Source of the DNA: Monarcha castaneiventris obscurior
Taxonomy: Eukaryota > Chordata > Aves > Passeriformes > Monarchidae
Length of the DNA stretch: 64,000 bases
Assembly (NCBI GenBank): GCA_026261815.1
Contig: JAMPIT010000230.1
Location: 6,199,001-6,263,000, forward strand
Direction: 5' to 3'
In this document: positions 34,401-48,279 of the stretch, piece after piece
How positions within the stretch are numbered: the first letter of the stretch is position 1
How the letters are laid out: each line of letters begins with the position of its first letter
Notes under the pieces: model-generated
What the model was told of the DNA's origin: nothing
Database searches by the model: none
What the model saw: the letters and a program-made list of their open reading frames with translations, nothing else
Position numbers and translations under genes: made by a program

Positions 34401-37400
34401 TATAAATTTAAATTAATAACATTCTTTTATAAATAGTTTAAAGTTCTGAAGCAGATGGTTTACTAAGTTCTTGTGTGCTTCATACAGGCCCACTGAGTTT
34501 CTCTGGGCACCAACCTTCCATTTCTCACTGCAGAGAATGATCTCTGTGGAATACTCAGCAATGCCTTCTACGAAGATGGATGGAGACAGCACTTAAACTG
34601 GTGTACAAAGTTTTGAGAAAAGTCAGAATTGCAGAGCACTGTCTGGCCAACTGAAGTTCATGTACTGGTAGTACTCCACTTTATTTTAGATTTCCAGTTG
34701 CTGCTGCCATTGCTTTAGTGTCCCTGATAAGAACCTTGCTTTTATGTTGCTACACACAGAAGCAGTGGAAGCCTGAGCAGTGTTAGGAATATCACCAGGA
34801 ATACTGGTCCTGGAGCTGGGCTTCAACAGATACGAAGACATCTTGCTTGGCAAAGATGGCAGACATCCAGTAAAATCCTAAATGTACTTTCACTGTATCT
34901 AATAAAGACACCACCTCCACTCACACCCAACTTCCCTATTTTAGAAAGCAATTTACCAGGGTTTTCCTCTTTTTCTCCTCCTACTAAAGAAATGACAAAA
35001 TGTCCCTTCTTCATTGGAAGCAGGCCCTTAGCCAGTAAAGCAAGTGGGCATTATGTCTGTGGCATTTGTAATATAACTAGAATCCTGAAAATATGAACAC
35101 TTACCAAAAAGAGAAGGAAGATCCTGACACTTATAGGAAGGAAGATAGAGACTAGAGAACTTTCAGAAAGTCCCTTTCTTCTCTGAGTCATACAAGCATT
35201 TGAGAACATTGAAAAATGTTGCCTTTTCTGGCTACAGAGGAAAAGGTGACTGCATCAGTTTAAGCAACCACAAGCTATAAAACCTAGATAAATAATTATG
35301 TGTGATATCATGCTAATGATAGTGTGCTAGCATGAATGCATCACACAGTCATTTTAAAAATGTGCTTTAAATATATATCATCAGATTTCATATGAAATCG
35401 GAAAGGATGTTAAAAAAGCACCTATCCTATGTTTTCCACTTAATGAGGCATGCACACACCTTCCCAGCAGTTTTTTTCAATTGATTTCAAAATGGAGTTC
35501 AGATTTAAAATTCCAGTTAAACCAGTAAGACTTTAGAGTCACTGCTTTACTGACACAGGTATGTCAATCCCCAGTGGATGTAGGTATGGCCTCTGAGCTT
35601 TTACCTGGACTCAGACACCTGGTGACTGAAGTGATTTTCATGAAGTCTCATTCTTTTAAATGGAAGAAGAAGAATGATGGTGCTGATTTATATGAACAGA
35701 AGCTTTCAGTCTCAGCAGTGGTCTTACAAGTGACACCAAGAGTTCCATCACTGTACTCTGTAACTTTGTCAGAGTTTCCGAAGGGCAAAGAGTGGAGGGG
35801 TCATGTCAGAGCTTGATAAGACATGCACTGACAAGCCTCTCATGCAAAGCTAATTGCAGAGGGAAAGCCAGAACTTCTAAGATGTTCTGTTTATCACTTT
35901 TTTTGGTGATTTGCTCAGTCTTTTGAAAGAAAGACCTTCTTGCCTCTTCCCTCCTTTTAATCGCTCTGTGTATGATAAGAAGTTTTTCAATAAATCTTAA
36001 AGATTTCTCTTAATTCAATATCAACATAGAAATTGTCAGTAATACTTATGATTCAGCCCTTTCAGACATGGAGCTCAGGAAAATTTAGGGCTTTACTTCC
36101 AAAACAATGTATAGAATTTAGTTTTCCATGGTGAATTAGACAGTCTCCAACACAGCTGCTCCTGAGTTTTATGTGTTATATTTCCTTGTGAATTCAAGGA
36201 AATTAATGGGGAGCAGTACTTATGGAAAATTTTCCTCTGAAAGTCCTTCCAGCCTCCCTCTGGTCCTGGCCTCAGAGCTCCCGGAGGATAGATTTTAAAT
36301 ATACTCAGGGAATACAGGCTTGGTGCCTGGATCAGTTGTTTGGTGCATGAGAGTGTAACCTCAGAGGCACCTCAGAGGCCAGGAAATGTGTGCCACGATC
36401 AAAGCTTGCACCTTTTCCTACCACCTAGCCCTGCTTGTAGGAAAAAAGCACACTAGGGTCTGACTTCACAGGTAAAAGGAAACTATGCCTGAAAGCCTTG
36501 CACTGTTTTAAAACATACATGTAGAGGAAGTTTTAAGATTTGTAACTGCAATTAATAAAAACATTCTGCTGTTCAGCTCTTCAAGGGAATTGAGAAGATG
36601 CTTTTGAGGAAAGGATGTGTGAAAACATTCTTTAAGGCCTCCATGTTCCTATGTCATTAACTCTAATTCACTGGTCTTAATAGTTTTTTTCTTTTTAGCT
36701 AAGTAAATCTTTGAGATTGATTATCCTGCCTTCACTAAACCAAACATTTGAACGGGCACTGCTGGGGTCTACTTGGCTGTAACCCCACTATCTATGTTCC
36801 CCAAAAAGTGCTTGTGCCTCTCACCTTGCCCCCTTGCCTCCAAAACCCCAAGTCAAGTCCATGAACCACAGAAAGCTGAGGGCTTAAGTGAGGTGCAACT
36901 GCTACCTTGGTCTTCTGTTGGTCTGAAAGGGCTCACAAAAAATATGATTTCTTTTCTTTTATGGTAAATATTTCAGTTACTCTACTGTTGATCACAATTA
37001 AAAATAAAATGAAAAAATATAATCCCCTTTGAAAAGTTACCATAGAAACAACACCAGAGAATTCCCTTTTAAAATGTCAAGATTTCCCCCACATTTAAAT
37101 ACAGACTCCCAGGCATTACTCATGCCCCATTAAAAATTGCAACACATCCAGTGAGTCATTAGTTTAAAAATACATCTACAAACATAAACTCTTTTAGGAT
37201 AGAGATGTTTTTGTCTCAATAAATGTATATAATGACATGACCCAACTTTTGATTTTATCTTGTTCTACCTTACATCCCCAGAGAAAACTTGAACACTGTC
37301 GTCTCTCGTTCAAACACCTGATTGAGGAAGGAGAGAACAAAAACGAAGAGTGACAAAACACACAGAATGTAAGAAATGCCAGCAAAAGCTACTTGGAAAG

Positions 37401-38436
37401 GAAGAAGAACTTTGAAAACATATTTACATGGTAGTAGACAAGATGAATGGAAAGAAAATTGTCTGAAATGAGACACAGTGCAGACATTCTCCACACAGAG
37501 AGAGAATTTTAATGATGCACCTTAAAATAAGAAAATTTTAAATTGAGAAATGTCCTAATTTAAAGTAACCTAGGCCATGGTACTGGGCTTTATAATTTAA
37601 TTTTCATTTCTTTGTACCAATCTGTAGCATAACATTAATCTCACATATGATGCTGCTCCATCCTCCTTCCATGGCATAGCTGGCAAACTCTGACATATTT
37701 CGGCAGAGCAGAAGAAGGTCCTTCTGCATTAGACACTTTGATCATATGGAAGCAGAAGAAAATAAGCTGTAGTCAAAGTGGAAGGTGCTTCACAAGTAAT
37801 AATAATGTAAATTTAAAGAAAATTCAGAGCTGGTCACAAAGAAAGCTGATAAATAGTTTATTCATAAACTCTTGCATATTTAGAGGAGATAATAATATAA
37901 AGGCATTGTGCCTTCTCTGCATTACTGGGTTTGCTGTAGATAAACAGCATGGCTGAATGGGACCAGATTAATGATAATAATGACAGCTTTCTCATTTTCT
38001 TTGTAGTAGAGCCAACCTGAAAATGAGGAAAAACAACAAAATTGAACTACTTTTTTGTTCTTCAGGCTCTTATAAAAATGTTTCATTTCTTTCATTTTCT
38101 TAATGCAGGGTGTCTTAGAAATTTGCTTCTGAATTTTTAGTAGTAAAAGTCCTCCTATTTTTGCTTAGCCCTATTTCATCCTTTTTGTTTTCCCTACTTC
38201 TTTCTCCATTTTTCCCTCCCTTACTAAAAGAGAGAAAAAAACCCCATCAGCGGACAGATATAAGGAAAACAATAAACTCAGTTATAAAAAAGCACCAAAC
38301 AAAATTATTTTTCTTTCTTTTAGTATTTAGCTTCTGCTGAGCATTTAGATTTGTCAGAAATGCTGCAAACATTTTCCATACTAAAGAGAATTTTCAAATA
38401 TATTATTTTATCAGTGGTTTTTGTTGGGTTTTTTCC
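31400..38436. other. AT-rich intronic DNA without identifiable elements
   Basis: About 7 kb of AT-rich, mostly single-copy sequence. A perfect 16-bp palindrome lies at 35384-35399. Open frames are short. No gene, RNA or transposon recognised. Confidence 0.6.
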
Positions 38437-38670
38437 ACAGAATTGCAACATAGGGAAGTTTGGAAGGGACCAATAGAGGTGATTTAGTCCAACCTCCTGC
38501 TCAGTCAGGTAATGCTGGAGCATATTACTCAGGATTATGTTCAGACAGCTTTTGAATGTCTCCACAAAAGGAGCCTCCACAACCTCTCTGGGCAACCTCT
38601 GCCAGTGCTCAGTCACCCTCACAGTAAAGTTCTTCTTCATGTTCAGGTGGAACTTGCCACTACACCCTTG
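38437..38670 (-). mobile_element. CR1 LINE 3' fragment
   Basis: The minus strand still encodes the end of the CR1 ORF2 reverse-transcriptase polyprotein (VRVTEHWQRLPREVVEAP). Downstream is a 3' UTR equivalent whose plus-strand form reads GGAAGGGACCAATAGAGGTGA. Truncated at the 5' end, as is usual for CR1, and moderately diverged. Confidence 0.92.
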
Positions 38671-41600
38671 TTAATTTTTATATAATCACCATTCTCTGAT
38701 AGTTAAAATATAGTTTTAGGTTTTCTGATATCAGAATTGATTTTTGTGTTCCCACCTCAGCTCTACGATATGGAAAAAGAGAATAAACACAAGGAATTAA
38801 CTGAGATTATGTGAAGGTGAGGAGCAGTATTTTATCAGGACAGACGTATGTAGAATACACCATCAGAGAAACATATTCTGGAAGTGATCCCACACTTTAA
38901 CTTAAAGATTTTGATTATGAATTTCCTGCCACTCAGAAAGATAAATGTAGTATTTTCATCCTAAAACCAGGAAGAGCAGTGCATAGTACAGCTATAACTG
39001 AGGTATCCTTGGTATCTTGCTTCTGATTTAATTTATTCCTATTTCTAAAACGAAAGAACAGGTTTTGGAAATATTTAGCTATCATTTATATACTTAGATA
39101 AGATATTTCTAGCACCAGTCTCAGGAAGGTTCATATTCTGAATTTTACCCCAAATTGTAGCCTAGCCACACTGATAACAGGCTTTGCTCATTAGGCATTA
39201 GCAAGAGGCAGAAACATGCCACTGCCAGCATGGACTGAAGGGAAAGGTTTAGTTATGAAACACAAGCATATTGTGGCAAGTTTTCAGCTGGAAGTTGATT
39301 TGAAATCTTTGGTAATTATGCTTCTATTCAGTGCCACAGAAGGAGTTTCACATAGCAATAGATCTGTTTGTTTCAAAACGCAGTTGTTCAACATTGTCTG
39401 GATCAGCAAAACACATTTTTTGGTTTGTAAACTCAGTGCCATAACATTCTATGAGAGCTGTACTTCATATCTGGATATCAAAGGTAGGTGATTAACGTGC
39501 TGAAGCTGCCCTGGCAGAGAGCTCCCCACTGACCACACACCTGAGCACAGGCTATTTTTATATGAAGTGAGAATTTTGCCAAAGGGAGGTGCTGGTTTCT
39601 TCAATAGCCCTCCCCACCTTGTTTCTTCAGCAGGATGTATTTAATTTCTCTTTTGTGAGAATTTCTCTGTGTTTACCTCATCATTCATCTGCCTTTAGAT
39701 AGGAACAGATACGCAATAGGACTAACTCAAAGGTCTGAGCTTCAGCCCTGAAGCCTCTTCTGCGTGGTCCTGTAGCTTTGCCACCTATGAGTAACGTACC
39801 TTGCCCTAAAACCATGACAAAAGTCTCTATGCCACCTCTCCTGTCTCCTCTCTGAGAGACAAGTCTCTGGAGCTGTAACAGTTTACACTGGGGAAGGTCT
39901 GGCCTCATCTATTTTTATTCACACGTATGAATCACACTTCCATGCACCACAGCTAGAAATAAAACAGTAGTCCACCTCAACGCTTTAAATTACTTAGGGC
40001 TTAATTAAAGAGGATGATAGAACAGATATGAAATTTAAGATGCAGTCGAGTGGGTAAATTAATGTAGACACAAGTTCATGTGTCTGCTGCATACCTCACT
40101 CTGGTAGTTTCACACAGAACAAATTTCCTACTCTTTTTTCCCCCTAGACAGAACACAGTGTAACAGCCATGATTACCATTATACGACAATTACACAATTT
40201 TGAAATTGCAGGGTTTGGAAACATGACTATCATATGGACAATAAAGAAAAATGGAATCTTTCTGCATAAGTTTATCTCATCCATGAATGAGTGTTGGATC
40301 TTGGCCCACTCCAGTTGCTTTGTGACACTGCAGTTTTCAACCAACTGCCGGGCTGGGCTAGGCAGGTCCTCGAGGATTCCCTTGCATCTGAGAGGCAGAA
40401 GAGTGGCTGTGTATTGATTCCTCCCAGCCTCTATGGAAAGGGCACTCCTTTGGGATAGGAATATGACACGAGTGCATTAAAACAAGAACATCAAGCTTCT
40501 TTAGAGATCCTCCTTTTCACTTTAAATGGTCCCTCAAAATGGGAAATGTCTCAGGAAAAAGACCTAAGCTTTCCTGTCTTATCCATGAATCCATACCTAT
40601 GAATCCTGCATACTTTTCATGAGTTTGAGTATTCATTCACATGGAAACAAGAGGTGGAGTAAGGTTGCAAATGACTTCTCACCCCAGCCATTTCATCTGG
40701 CACTTTTTTCAACAGGACTCCTTGTTACAATTGAGTTCTTTTGCAAGAAATTTCCCCACTGCACTTGGTTACTTGCAATAAATGCAGAGTTGGGCTAAAA
40801 TACAGCATGTTACCCAGTTTCCTTGGTAGGACTTTGGTTCTGCCAAAACATTTACTCCGAAGCCGTAGAGCAGTAGAGGGGAGATGCTTAAGAGCAAACT
40901 GACTCTTTGCCCTATCAGACACCTTCTAATAGAATATCAGATCAGTTTCTAATTTCTCTTGGCAGTTTCCATTCCATCTCACCACTTATATCTTTGAAAC
41001 AACCTCTTCATACCACTTTAGATTTTAAAAGGCAATTCATCTGCCTGAAGGATAACAAGCAGAAAACGTAACAAACATCAAGGTCATTACTTTTTTTTAA
41101 GTTGCTATCCTTCTGTGGGTTTCCTACAGAGCCCTGACTTTTGCTTTTGTTGTGCAGAACAGAATTTAAGAGAAGACTATGGATCCAAGACTATGAAGGC
41201 TCCGTTGCTTTATACCTTATTACAACACTAGATTAAGAGATCCAAAAGTTAGGCTTTAGTCCTGATTTTGGGTCACCAATGACATGTGCTAAGAAGGGGA
41301 AGAGAATTTCTGAAGAGTGTATTAAGAAAATACAGTTTTGACATCAATTTGCTAACACATCAATCAAAATGGATGTTAAACAAAATAAACCCATTTGGCC
41401 AGAGAGCTGGACCTCATTGTAATCAAGAGCTACAAAACAAGAATGTTATCAATTGCTTTCCAGTGGCTAAGAAAGGGAATAAATCCAAAGTGCTTTTTAA
41501 GGAAGAAGAAATCAGACAACTGTACCATCTGACAGTTACAGTGTGTGGTTTAGAGCTACAATTACAAATCATAATTTTCAAGGGTAAACTCCCTGAATGG

Positions 41601-44600
41601 CGAATACAGGTTGAGCTACTGCGTCTCTCAGGCGCATGCTGAGGAAACCTGCACTGCCAGCGTTGGTCCATCAGCTGCTGTGGCTGCACCAGCAGGTCAC
41701 TGCTAATTGCAGGGCTGCAGAGCGGTGCTGCAGCTCCTCTCCTGCTGCTCAGAGCTGGGGGGCATTCCTTCCTTCCCGCTCCCTCATGGTGTTTCCCTGG
41801 GGGAGGGCTCCTTAGGAACTGGAGCTGTGTCCTTTTTCAGGAGAGAGAGAAGGTTGCTGGGAGCAGACGTGATGCTGCTCGGAGGGAGGGGAGTCACGAC
41901 TTCCAGGAGCTCGCACACCCGAGATCAGCACGGCGCTCAGCAGCAGGGCAGGAGGCAGGGTCTGCAGCCTCCAGCCCAATCCTGCTCCCAGCACATCGAG
42001 GCACTTAGAGCAGAGAAGCAAAGGATCACCTTGGAACCATCTTCTGTGCCTCTAAAAGCTGCTCTCAGCCCATGCTCAGAGCCAGATCTGACTTTTTGTC
42101 ACATGCTGAGACTCATGCATCGGGAAAGCGTGTAAAGGTGGAGTGGGGAGAGCTCGTGCCTCAGCACATCTCTGAGCTCTCACACAGAGAGAGAAGTGGC
42201 TGTGCCCGAGTGCTGGAGCCCATCACCACCTCTGAGCAGAAACATTGTGCAGCCACCACGGGGCAAACTGGCCAGCCAGGCTCACTTGCAGAGAGACCTG
42301 ATGTGGATAACAGAAATAATTGCAGTTTAAAAAGTTGATACTTTCTTATAAATGCACAGATTCAGAGTGCTCTCAGCTGCTGCAGACAAGCTTTCCCAAA
42401 GGCACTGGGCTGCCCTCACCAGGCACTGTCTGCATGTGACCACTGAAGAAACCAAACACAAATGCTGCAAGACCTTCATAATGTCTTCGTAAGACCTTCT
42501 GAGATGTGTAAAACGACAGGCAATCACTGAAGGAGAGAGAAGTGAGGGCAGCTGGACTACAGTTTTGGATGTAGGCTCCTAAATTCTGCACTGAATTAAG
42601 CCCCTGGTTTCAGGGGCAGCAGCTGCGTTATGCATTTTCCTCAGTGTCAGCTCTCAAGCTTCTCAGAGCAGGCACATTCATCATATACTGAACTGCTGGA
42701 TTATTTATCATTGAGAAAAATCAAGGACTCTTAGTTATACATTAATTTAAAATATTAATAACAATCTATTTGCCAGTAAAACTCTCTAAATGGTTATGAA
42801 ATACGTGTGGTGCAACAGATTTTACTTAGAGGAACACCAAACCATTCCTTAATATCTCTTTTGTTGGAATTCAGCTTTAAACCTTGTGACTAAGATGTGC
42901 TATGACTTTAACACCTCTCCAGTGGCTTGCTGCTTCTCTTTATTAAAAAGGATCCCAGCAGAGAATTTTTTCTTGCTATAGATCACTTTTGCCCCTCACA
43001 GTAGAAAATGTGTGCTCACACTAATTTCTATATAGCAGATTATTATTATTTTTTTGTGATGATCAGATCTGAACAACTTGTCCTGGCAGAATGATTTATG
43101 CACCTCATTTCAATAAGAATGGGCCTCCATTTGATTTTAAAGAAAAGGCAGGATATTTTTTTTTTAACAACTGAAGCTAAAGAGGATTACAGAGACCTCT
43201 GGAAAAATAAAAGATGCAAACATTTTATTTATTTCCTTACATGTGCCTAATAATATCATCAGCACAACAACAACAACAGGTTTATTTTAAAGCCTAGAGG
43301 ATTTTAAAATCGTTGATATCACAGGCCTTTATTGGTAGGTAGAGGCTAAAGCTGCTAGCTGGGGGGATTTAGGCACATAGGAGGGAAACTGTGGATTTCA
43401 TGGGCTGATTGGGACACTAAAAGGAGAAATCAAGATGCCTGTCTGGGGTCAGGACAAGGCACCTTCATGGAGAGCCCTGTTCATCCTCTTCTGGCCTGGC
43501 CACACAAGGAGAATCACACTGGCATTAAACCATTGCACAGCTGGACCAATAAATCCACTGTTGGGGTTGTACCAGTGCACCTACTCCAGATGAGGGGAAC
43601 AACCAATACCTTCCTTAACTACAGGGTTTATCAGGCCTTTCTGAGTCCTTCAAGCTGCTCATCCCCTCATTAAAATATTTAATTTCATACATTATCCTCT
43701 CCTTTTCAAACTAAAGTATTTTGTTGGCACACAGTGGGTCAGATGGAGATGAAAGGATGAATGGGAAGAGGACAGGCTGATTTTCGGATTCAAGCCAGAT
43801 CTCATCAGAGCAGCATAAAAAGCCCTCCAGAGCTAGCAGTGACAGCAAAGCATTTTGTTCTACAGATTTCCATATGGTTTTGGACCTTGGGAAGGTGAAG
43901 TGGTAAGTGGGCATTGAGTTTCTAGTTTTCTTCCCATGTCTGCCCATGACACTTGGTACAATCTTTCTCAAGTTATTACATTTATCAGTTCCTCAGTTTT
44001 CTTATTTATAAAATGGACATAGCAGAACTTCAGTCCCTCACAAGGCTGTTGTAGAGTTCAATTCATTAAAATTTATAAGATGCATTCAAGTTTTTAGCCA
44101 AAAGTTACTGTATAAATTGTGAAGATTGTAACATCTGTTTCCCTACTCAGCTGAATACAAACCAGAAGAAAAAAAAAAAATCACATATACAGGTTTTTTT
44201 GTGCTACCGTAGCCATTTTCTACATTTTTCTTTGTGGCCCAAGCTGAAAAGTTATAGGTGGGTATTCAAAAGTGGCACATCCTTTTTGAAGAAAGTGTGA
44301 CTCCGCTTCGAGACCACCAAAAGAGACCTGCCTCTGGACTGTGTGGATTTCTAGCTAACAGAAGTAACATGAACTCACTGAATGTAGGGTCACATCTCCA
44401 AACTTACTGCAAGGCTTTGATAGAATACTGCTAACAAAAATTTGAAAAGAAGACAAGGCACAGAAAAAATAAAATTAAATTAAGCAAGATGTCCAAGTAT
44501 TTTTCAAGTATTTTTACACTGGATGAACAATAAGAAAGAGGGACACAATGCAGTTAATTTAAATATCACAGCTGATAGACAGATGTTGAGACAGATTCCT

Positions 44601-47600
44601 GTAACGAGTGCCATAAAGCAGGAATAAACAAAGGTGGCTTTGTGAAGTATACCAAAACCAAAGCACTAAGGGACAAAAATGAATTTTTTTTTTGGCGGGG
44701 GGGGTGTTTGTTGTGTGTGTGAGGATTCTAACAGATCTTCAGGATGGCTGAATGGTTACTTGTATCATTGCAGTGCCAAGACTGCAATTTCATAATCTTC
44801 CTCAGTTTCCATATGTCATGGATATGCAAAGTCAACTCCACCCATAAGATGAAAAATCTAGAGTTTAATGAGATGGCTGCTAAGGGATGGTTAGTCTCAT
44901 TAAAAAATGACAAAAAACCCCTTCTGTTTCAATGCAGTCTTGGGGAGAAAGAGAAAACAATAAAGACATAATAATTGCTTGGCAAAGCCCAAACATATGA
45001 ATATCTGAACAATGAATTTGTTACCTGCAGGCTGGTCAGAGGGATGAATTGCTTGGTCTAGCTACGAAAGCCTGGTATCTAATGACTCTTACATTCCAGT
45101 ATCATGACAAAAACCTCAGCCCCAAAACAGAGGAGACAGTGGATACAATCAGTAGCAAATTTAAGTTGGGATTGGAACTCTCAGGCTCTATTTCAAGCTC
45201 TTAACTTCTCCTGGGAATGCAATTTAACCTCCCAATGAAAGATTTTTCATAAGCACCCAAGGGATTCAGAAGTGCAGCTCTCATTAATTTTTATTAGACT
45301 TGTGGAACCCTCGCCCCTTGAGCACTTTGAAAATCTCCCTCCCTGTGTTTTTTAGTTGAGTCCCCTGTTAAATAGGGATAATAATTACAACTGATCAACC
45401 TGTTTAAATAATACAGTTTTAATATCACTATTATTTTCATAGGTTATACTCAGCACTGAAATAAATGCATCATAATAAATAATGCAGAACTTTAACATCT
45501 GTTCTGGTTAGTAAATAATTCACAAGTCAATAATTAATTTTCTAGCTGTTCATTTATAATTCATAAATATTTTCCAAATATTCAGAATCTGAAAATTTTT
45601 ATCTGAAGTATTATACGAACTTTTCCTTTTAATTATTACATACTCACAATTTGTGTCATTTAGTTGGGCACTTAATTAACACAGTATTATGTTCCTTATC
45701 CTGACTGAATGAGGGAAATTTGTCAAGGGTTGGAAAGAAAGTCACTGTCAACACCAAATCATGAATATTCACTTAGCATGACTTTTCAGTGCCCACAAAA
45801 ACTCCCAATGCTTTGAGGACCCACCAGCATTTCCATGAACAGAATGATTTATGGAGTCATCTCGGTGCAGTTACCCATGTTACGTACACTCGCGCTGTGG
45901 GACTTCATCAGCCAACTCTCCTACTTCCCAGTTGTTCCATTAGCCAGTTCTGCAGTTTACTCCCAGTGCTTACCTACTTCAACTATTTAATATCTGCATG
46001 GTAATTTGGAGTTTGAGAATCAAAATATAGGTGGACTTTTTTTTTTAAATACTATCAGTTTTTACAGAAAAAAAACCAACCCCCTTTAAAATATTCATTT
46101 AATAATTGCCCAAGAACTTAAATGCCTTTTAAACCCTGTCACATTAGGAAATGGGACAAAAGCATCTTTGCCATATCAGACTGTGACTGTTTTAACAAAA
46201 AAAAAGGACCCCAAAGCTCAATCACTGCTTTTTATTCTGCAAAACATGCAGTGCTAAATATTGCAGATGATCATTACCATCAGTGTGCATTTGCAATGGA
46301 GCTGAGCAGCAAAAGACCTGAAAGACTGAGATTATCCAACCTGAGGCACCTTCCCTCGCTGGTTAAATTGGGTAACTAGTTTCTGTAGGCTACGTGGGCT
46401 ATGGAATACAATGAGTTTGCCCTCATTATAGGCTGTGGGCTGAAGTGTTTTGAGGAGACACATCTTGTCCTTTCTCCAGTGGCTCCACACAGGGCCAGAG
46501 TAACTTTGCTCTTTAATCGAGTCATGGACAAATGGAGCCCTTAACTGCTGACTGAAGAAGTTCTTGTCGTTTCAAAAGCCGGACAAATAAATAGTCTGTT
46601 GTTACTTTCCCCTTGAAAGGGATCTCTGCATTCACCAAATGGTCCTGATTAGGCAGCTGAAATATTCCAGAATCAAAATGGATAGTTTTTGTCTGGTTCT
46701 CCAGAGGATGCAAACTATGAAACTACTTTACATTTGGATTTAAATGCTTGTTCAGAATAACATTCTGCATGCAGCTCGTGCCTGTGTGGGTGCATGGATA
46801 AAGGTACAGGGGTTAAAAATGTGTCTGGGAGACAGGCTCAGGGCACAGCCTTCTGTCTGCAGCACCAGCGGCTGCACTTCTTTCACTAATTAGACCTTGA
46901 TCAGATTAATCATGTATGCAGTCCTACTGAATGCAATGGGACTACTGCTGGGGACAAAAGTAAAAAGCAAGTTTAAGTGCTGCAGGTGGTTAGATCATCA
47001 ATAACCAGAGCCAGAACCTTTCATACAGCAACTCAAGTAGGGAGAAGCTATCTTCTACCCAGCATTTCCATACCTATTACTTCACCAGAACCATTAGGAT
47101 TGTTATACAGTGAATATCCTTGAAACAGCAAAGTATCATTATAATGGATTTTTTGTTAAGGGTTCATAGCATCCATAAGCCTATTCACACAGCAATGTGC
47201 AGCCACAAAGCTTTGAAGAGTGAGGTTTAGAGAGTGGAAAAGTAGCACAAAGGTAATTCAATAAGATGTTGGTCTCACAAACAGTATCAAAAGACTAACT
47301 TTTACATAGATCGTGACATTTACTTTTAAAGCTAAGAAGATTTTTTCTTATTCATATTATTTTCATTAGGAAGCTATACTTGTTAACGGATTTTTTCCCA
47401 CTTGGGCACAGATGAATGACACAAAAAGCCATATATTTAAAACATTAATATAATGGCCTGATACCCTGTAAATAAAGCTTTGTTGATTATCCATTTGCTT
47501 TAAGTGTCTCTTTTGTTAAACCACCAGTTTTTAGGTCATCTCTGCAGTTTAATCCAAAGTAGCTGTAACAGGTACTAGCCCTTGAACACAAGCATCACCT

Positions 47601-47866
47601 ACAGATGTAGGAAGCAGATGGCAGGTGTGTTCATTGTACTCTGCCAGGAGGATCTTTGCAATTTTTAAAAGGGATTTGGTGACACCCAGGATAAGGTTTA
47701 CATTGTCATCCATGCTAAAAAGAATTTTGAAATAACAAAAATACTCAGGAAGATGCCACTATAAAGGCTGTCAAAGGCACTGCTACAGTTTTCTTCTATC
47801 TTACCTTGTTTTAGCCATATGTATACTTGTTTAGCAATGGACACATATGGATTGATATGTGGGGTC
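38671..47866. other. Intronic DNA between CR1 copies
   Basis: AT-rich with a more GC-balanced, Cys/Ser-codon-like stretch at 41.6-42.3 kb. It contains a (CAA)n at 43263-43278 and a T10/G8 homopolymer pair near 44687-44706. No gene recognised. Confidence 0.6.
43263..43278. repeat. (CAA)n microsatellite
   Basis: About five CAA units. Confidence 0.8.
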
Positions 47867-48279
47867 TCTCCCATGGGGAAAGGCTGAGAGAGTTGGGGTT
47901 TTTAGCTCGGAGAATAGAAAGCTTTAGGAAGATCTTACAGTGGCCTTTCATTACTCAAAGTAGCATTTAAAAAAGATTAAAAAAGGGTCTAGTAATAGGA
48001 ACAGGGGTAGCAGTTTTAAATTAAAAAGGTGTGGATTTAGATACAATATAAGAAAGAAATTATTTGTGATGAGGGTGGTGAGACACTGGAATGGGTTGCC
48101 CAGAGAAGCTGTGGATGACCCATCCCTGGAAGTGTTCAAGGTCAGGTTGGATGGGGCTCTGAGCAACCTGGTCTAGTGAAAGGTGTCCCTTTGTGCCTGC
48201 CCTTGCCAGGAGGGTTGGAACTAGGTGATTTTAAAGATGCCTTCTGACCCAAATCAGTCCATGAATATATGACTTCATG
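47867..48279 (+). mobile_element. CR1 LINE 3' fragment
   Basis: Plus-strand CR1. The frame from about 48054 reads VVRHWNGLPREAVDDP and on through EVFKVRLDGALSNLV to the TAG at 48174, the C-terminus of ORF2. Then comes the typical 3' UTR with GGAGGGTTGGAACTAGGTGA. The terminal octamer repeats are degraded. The start is approximate. Confidence 0.92.
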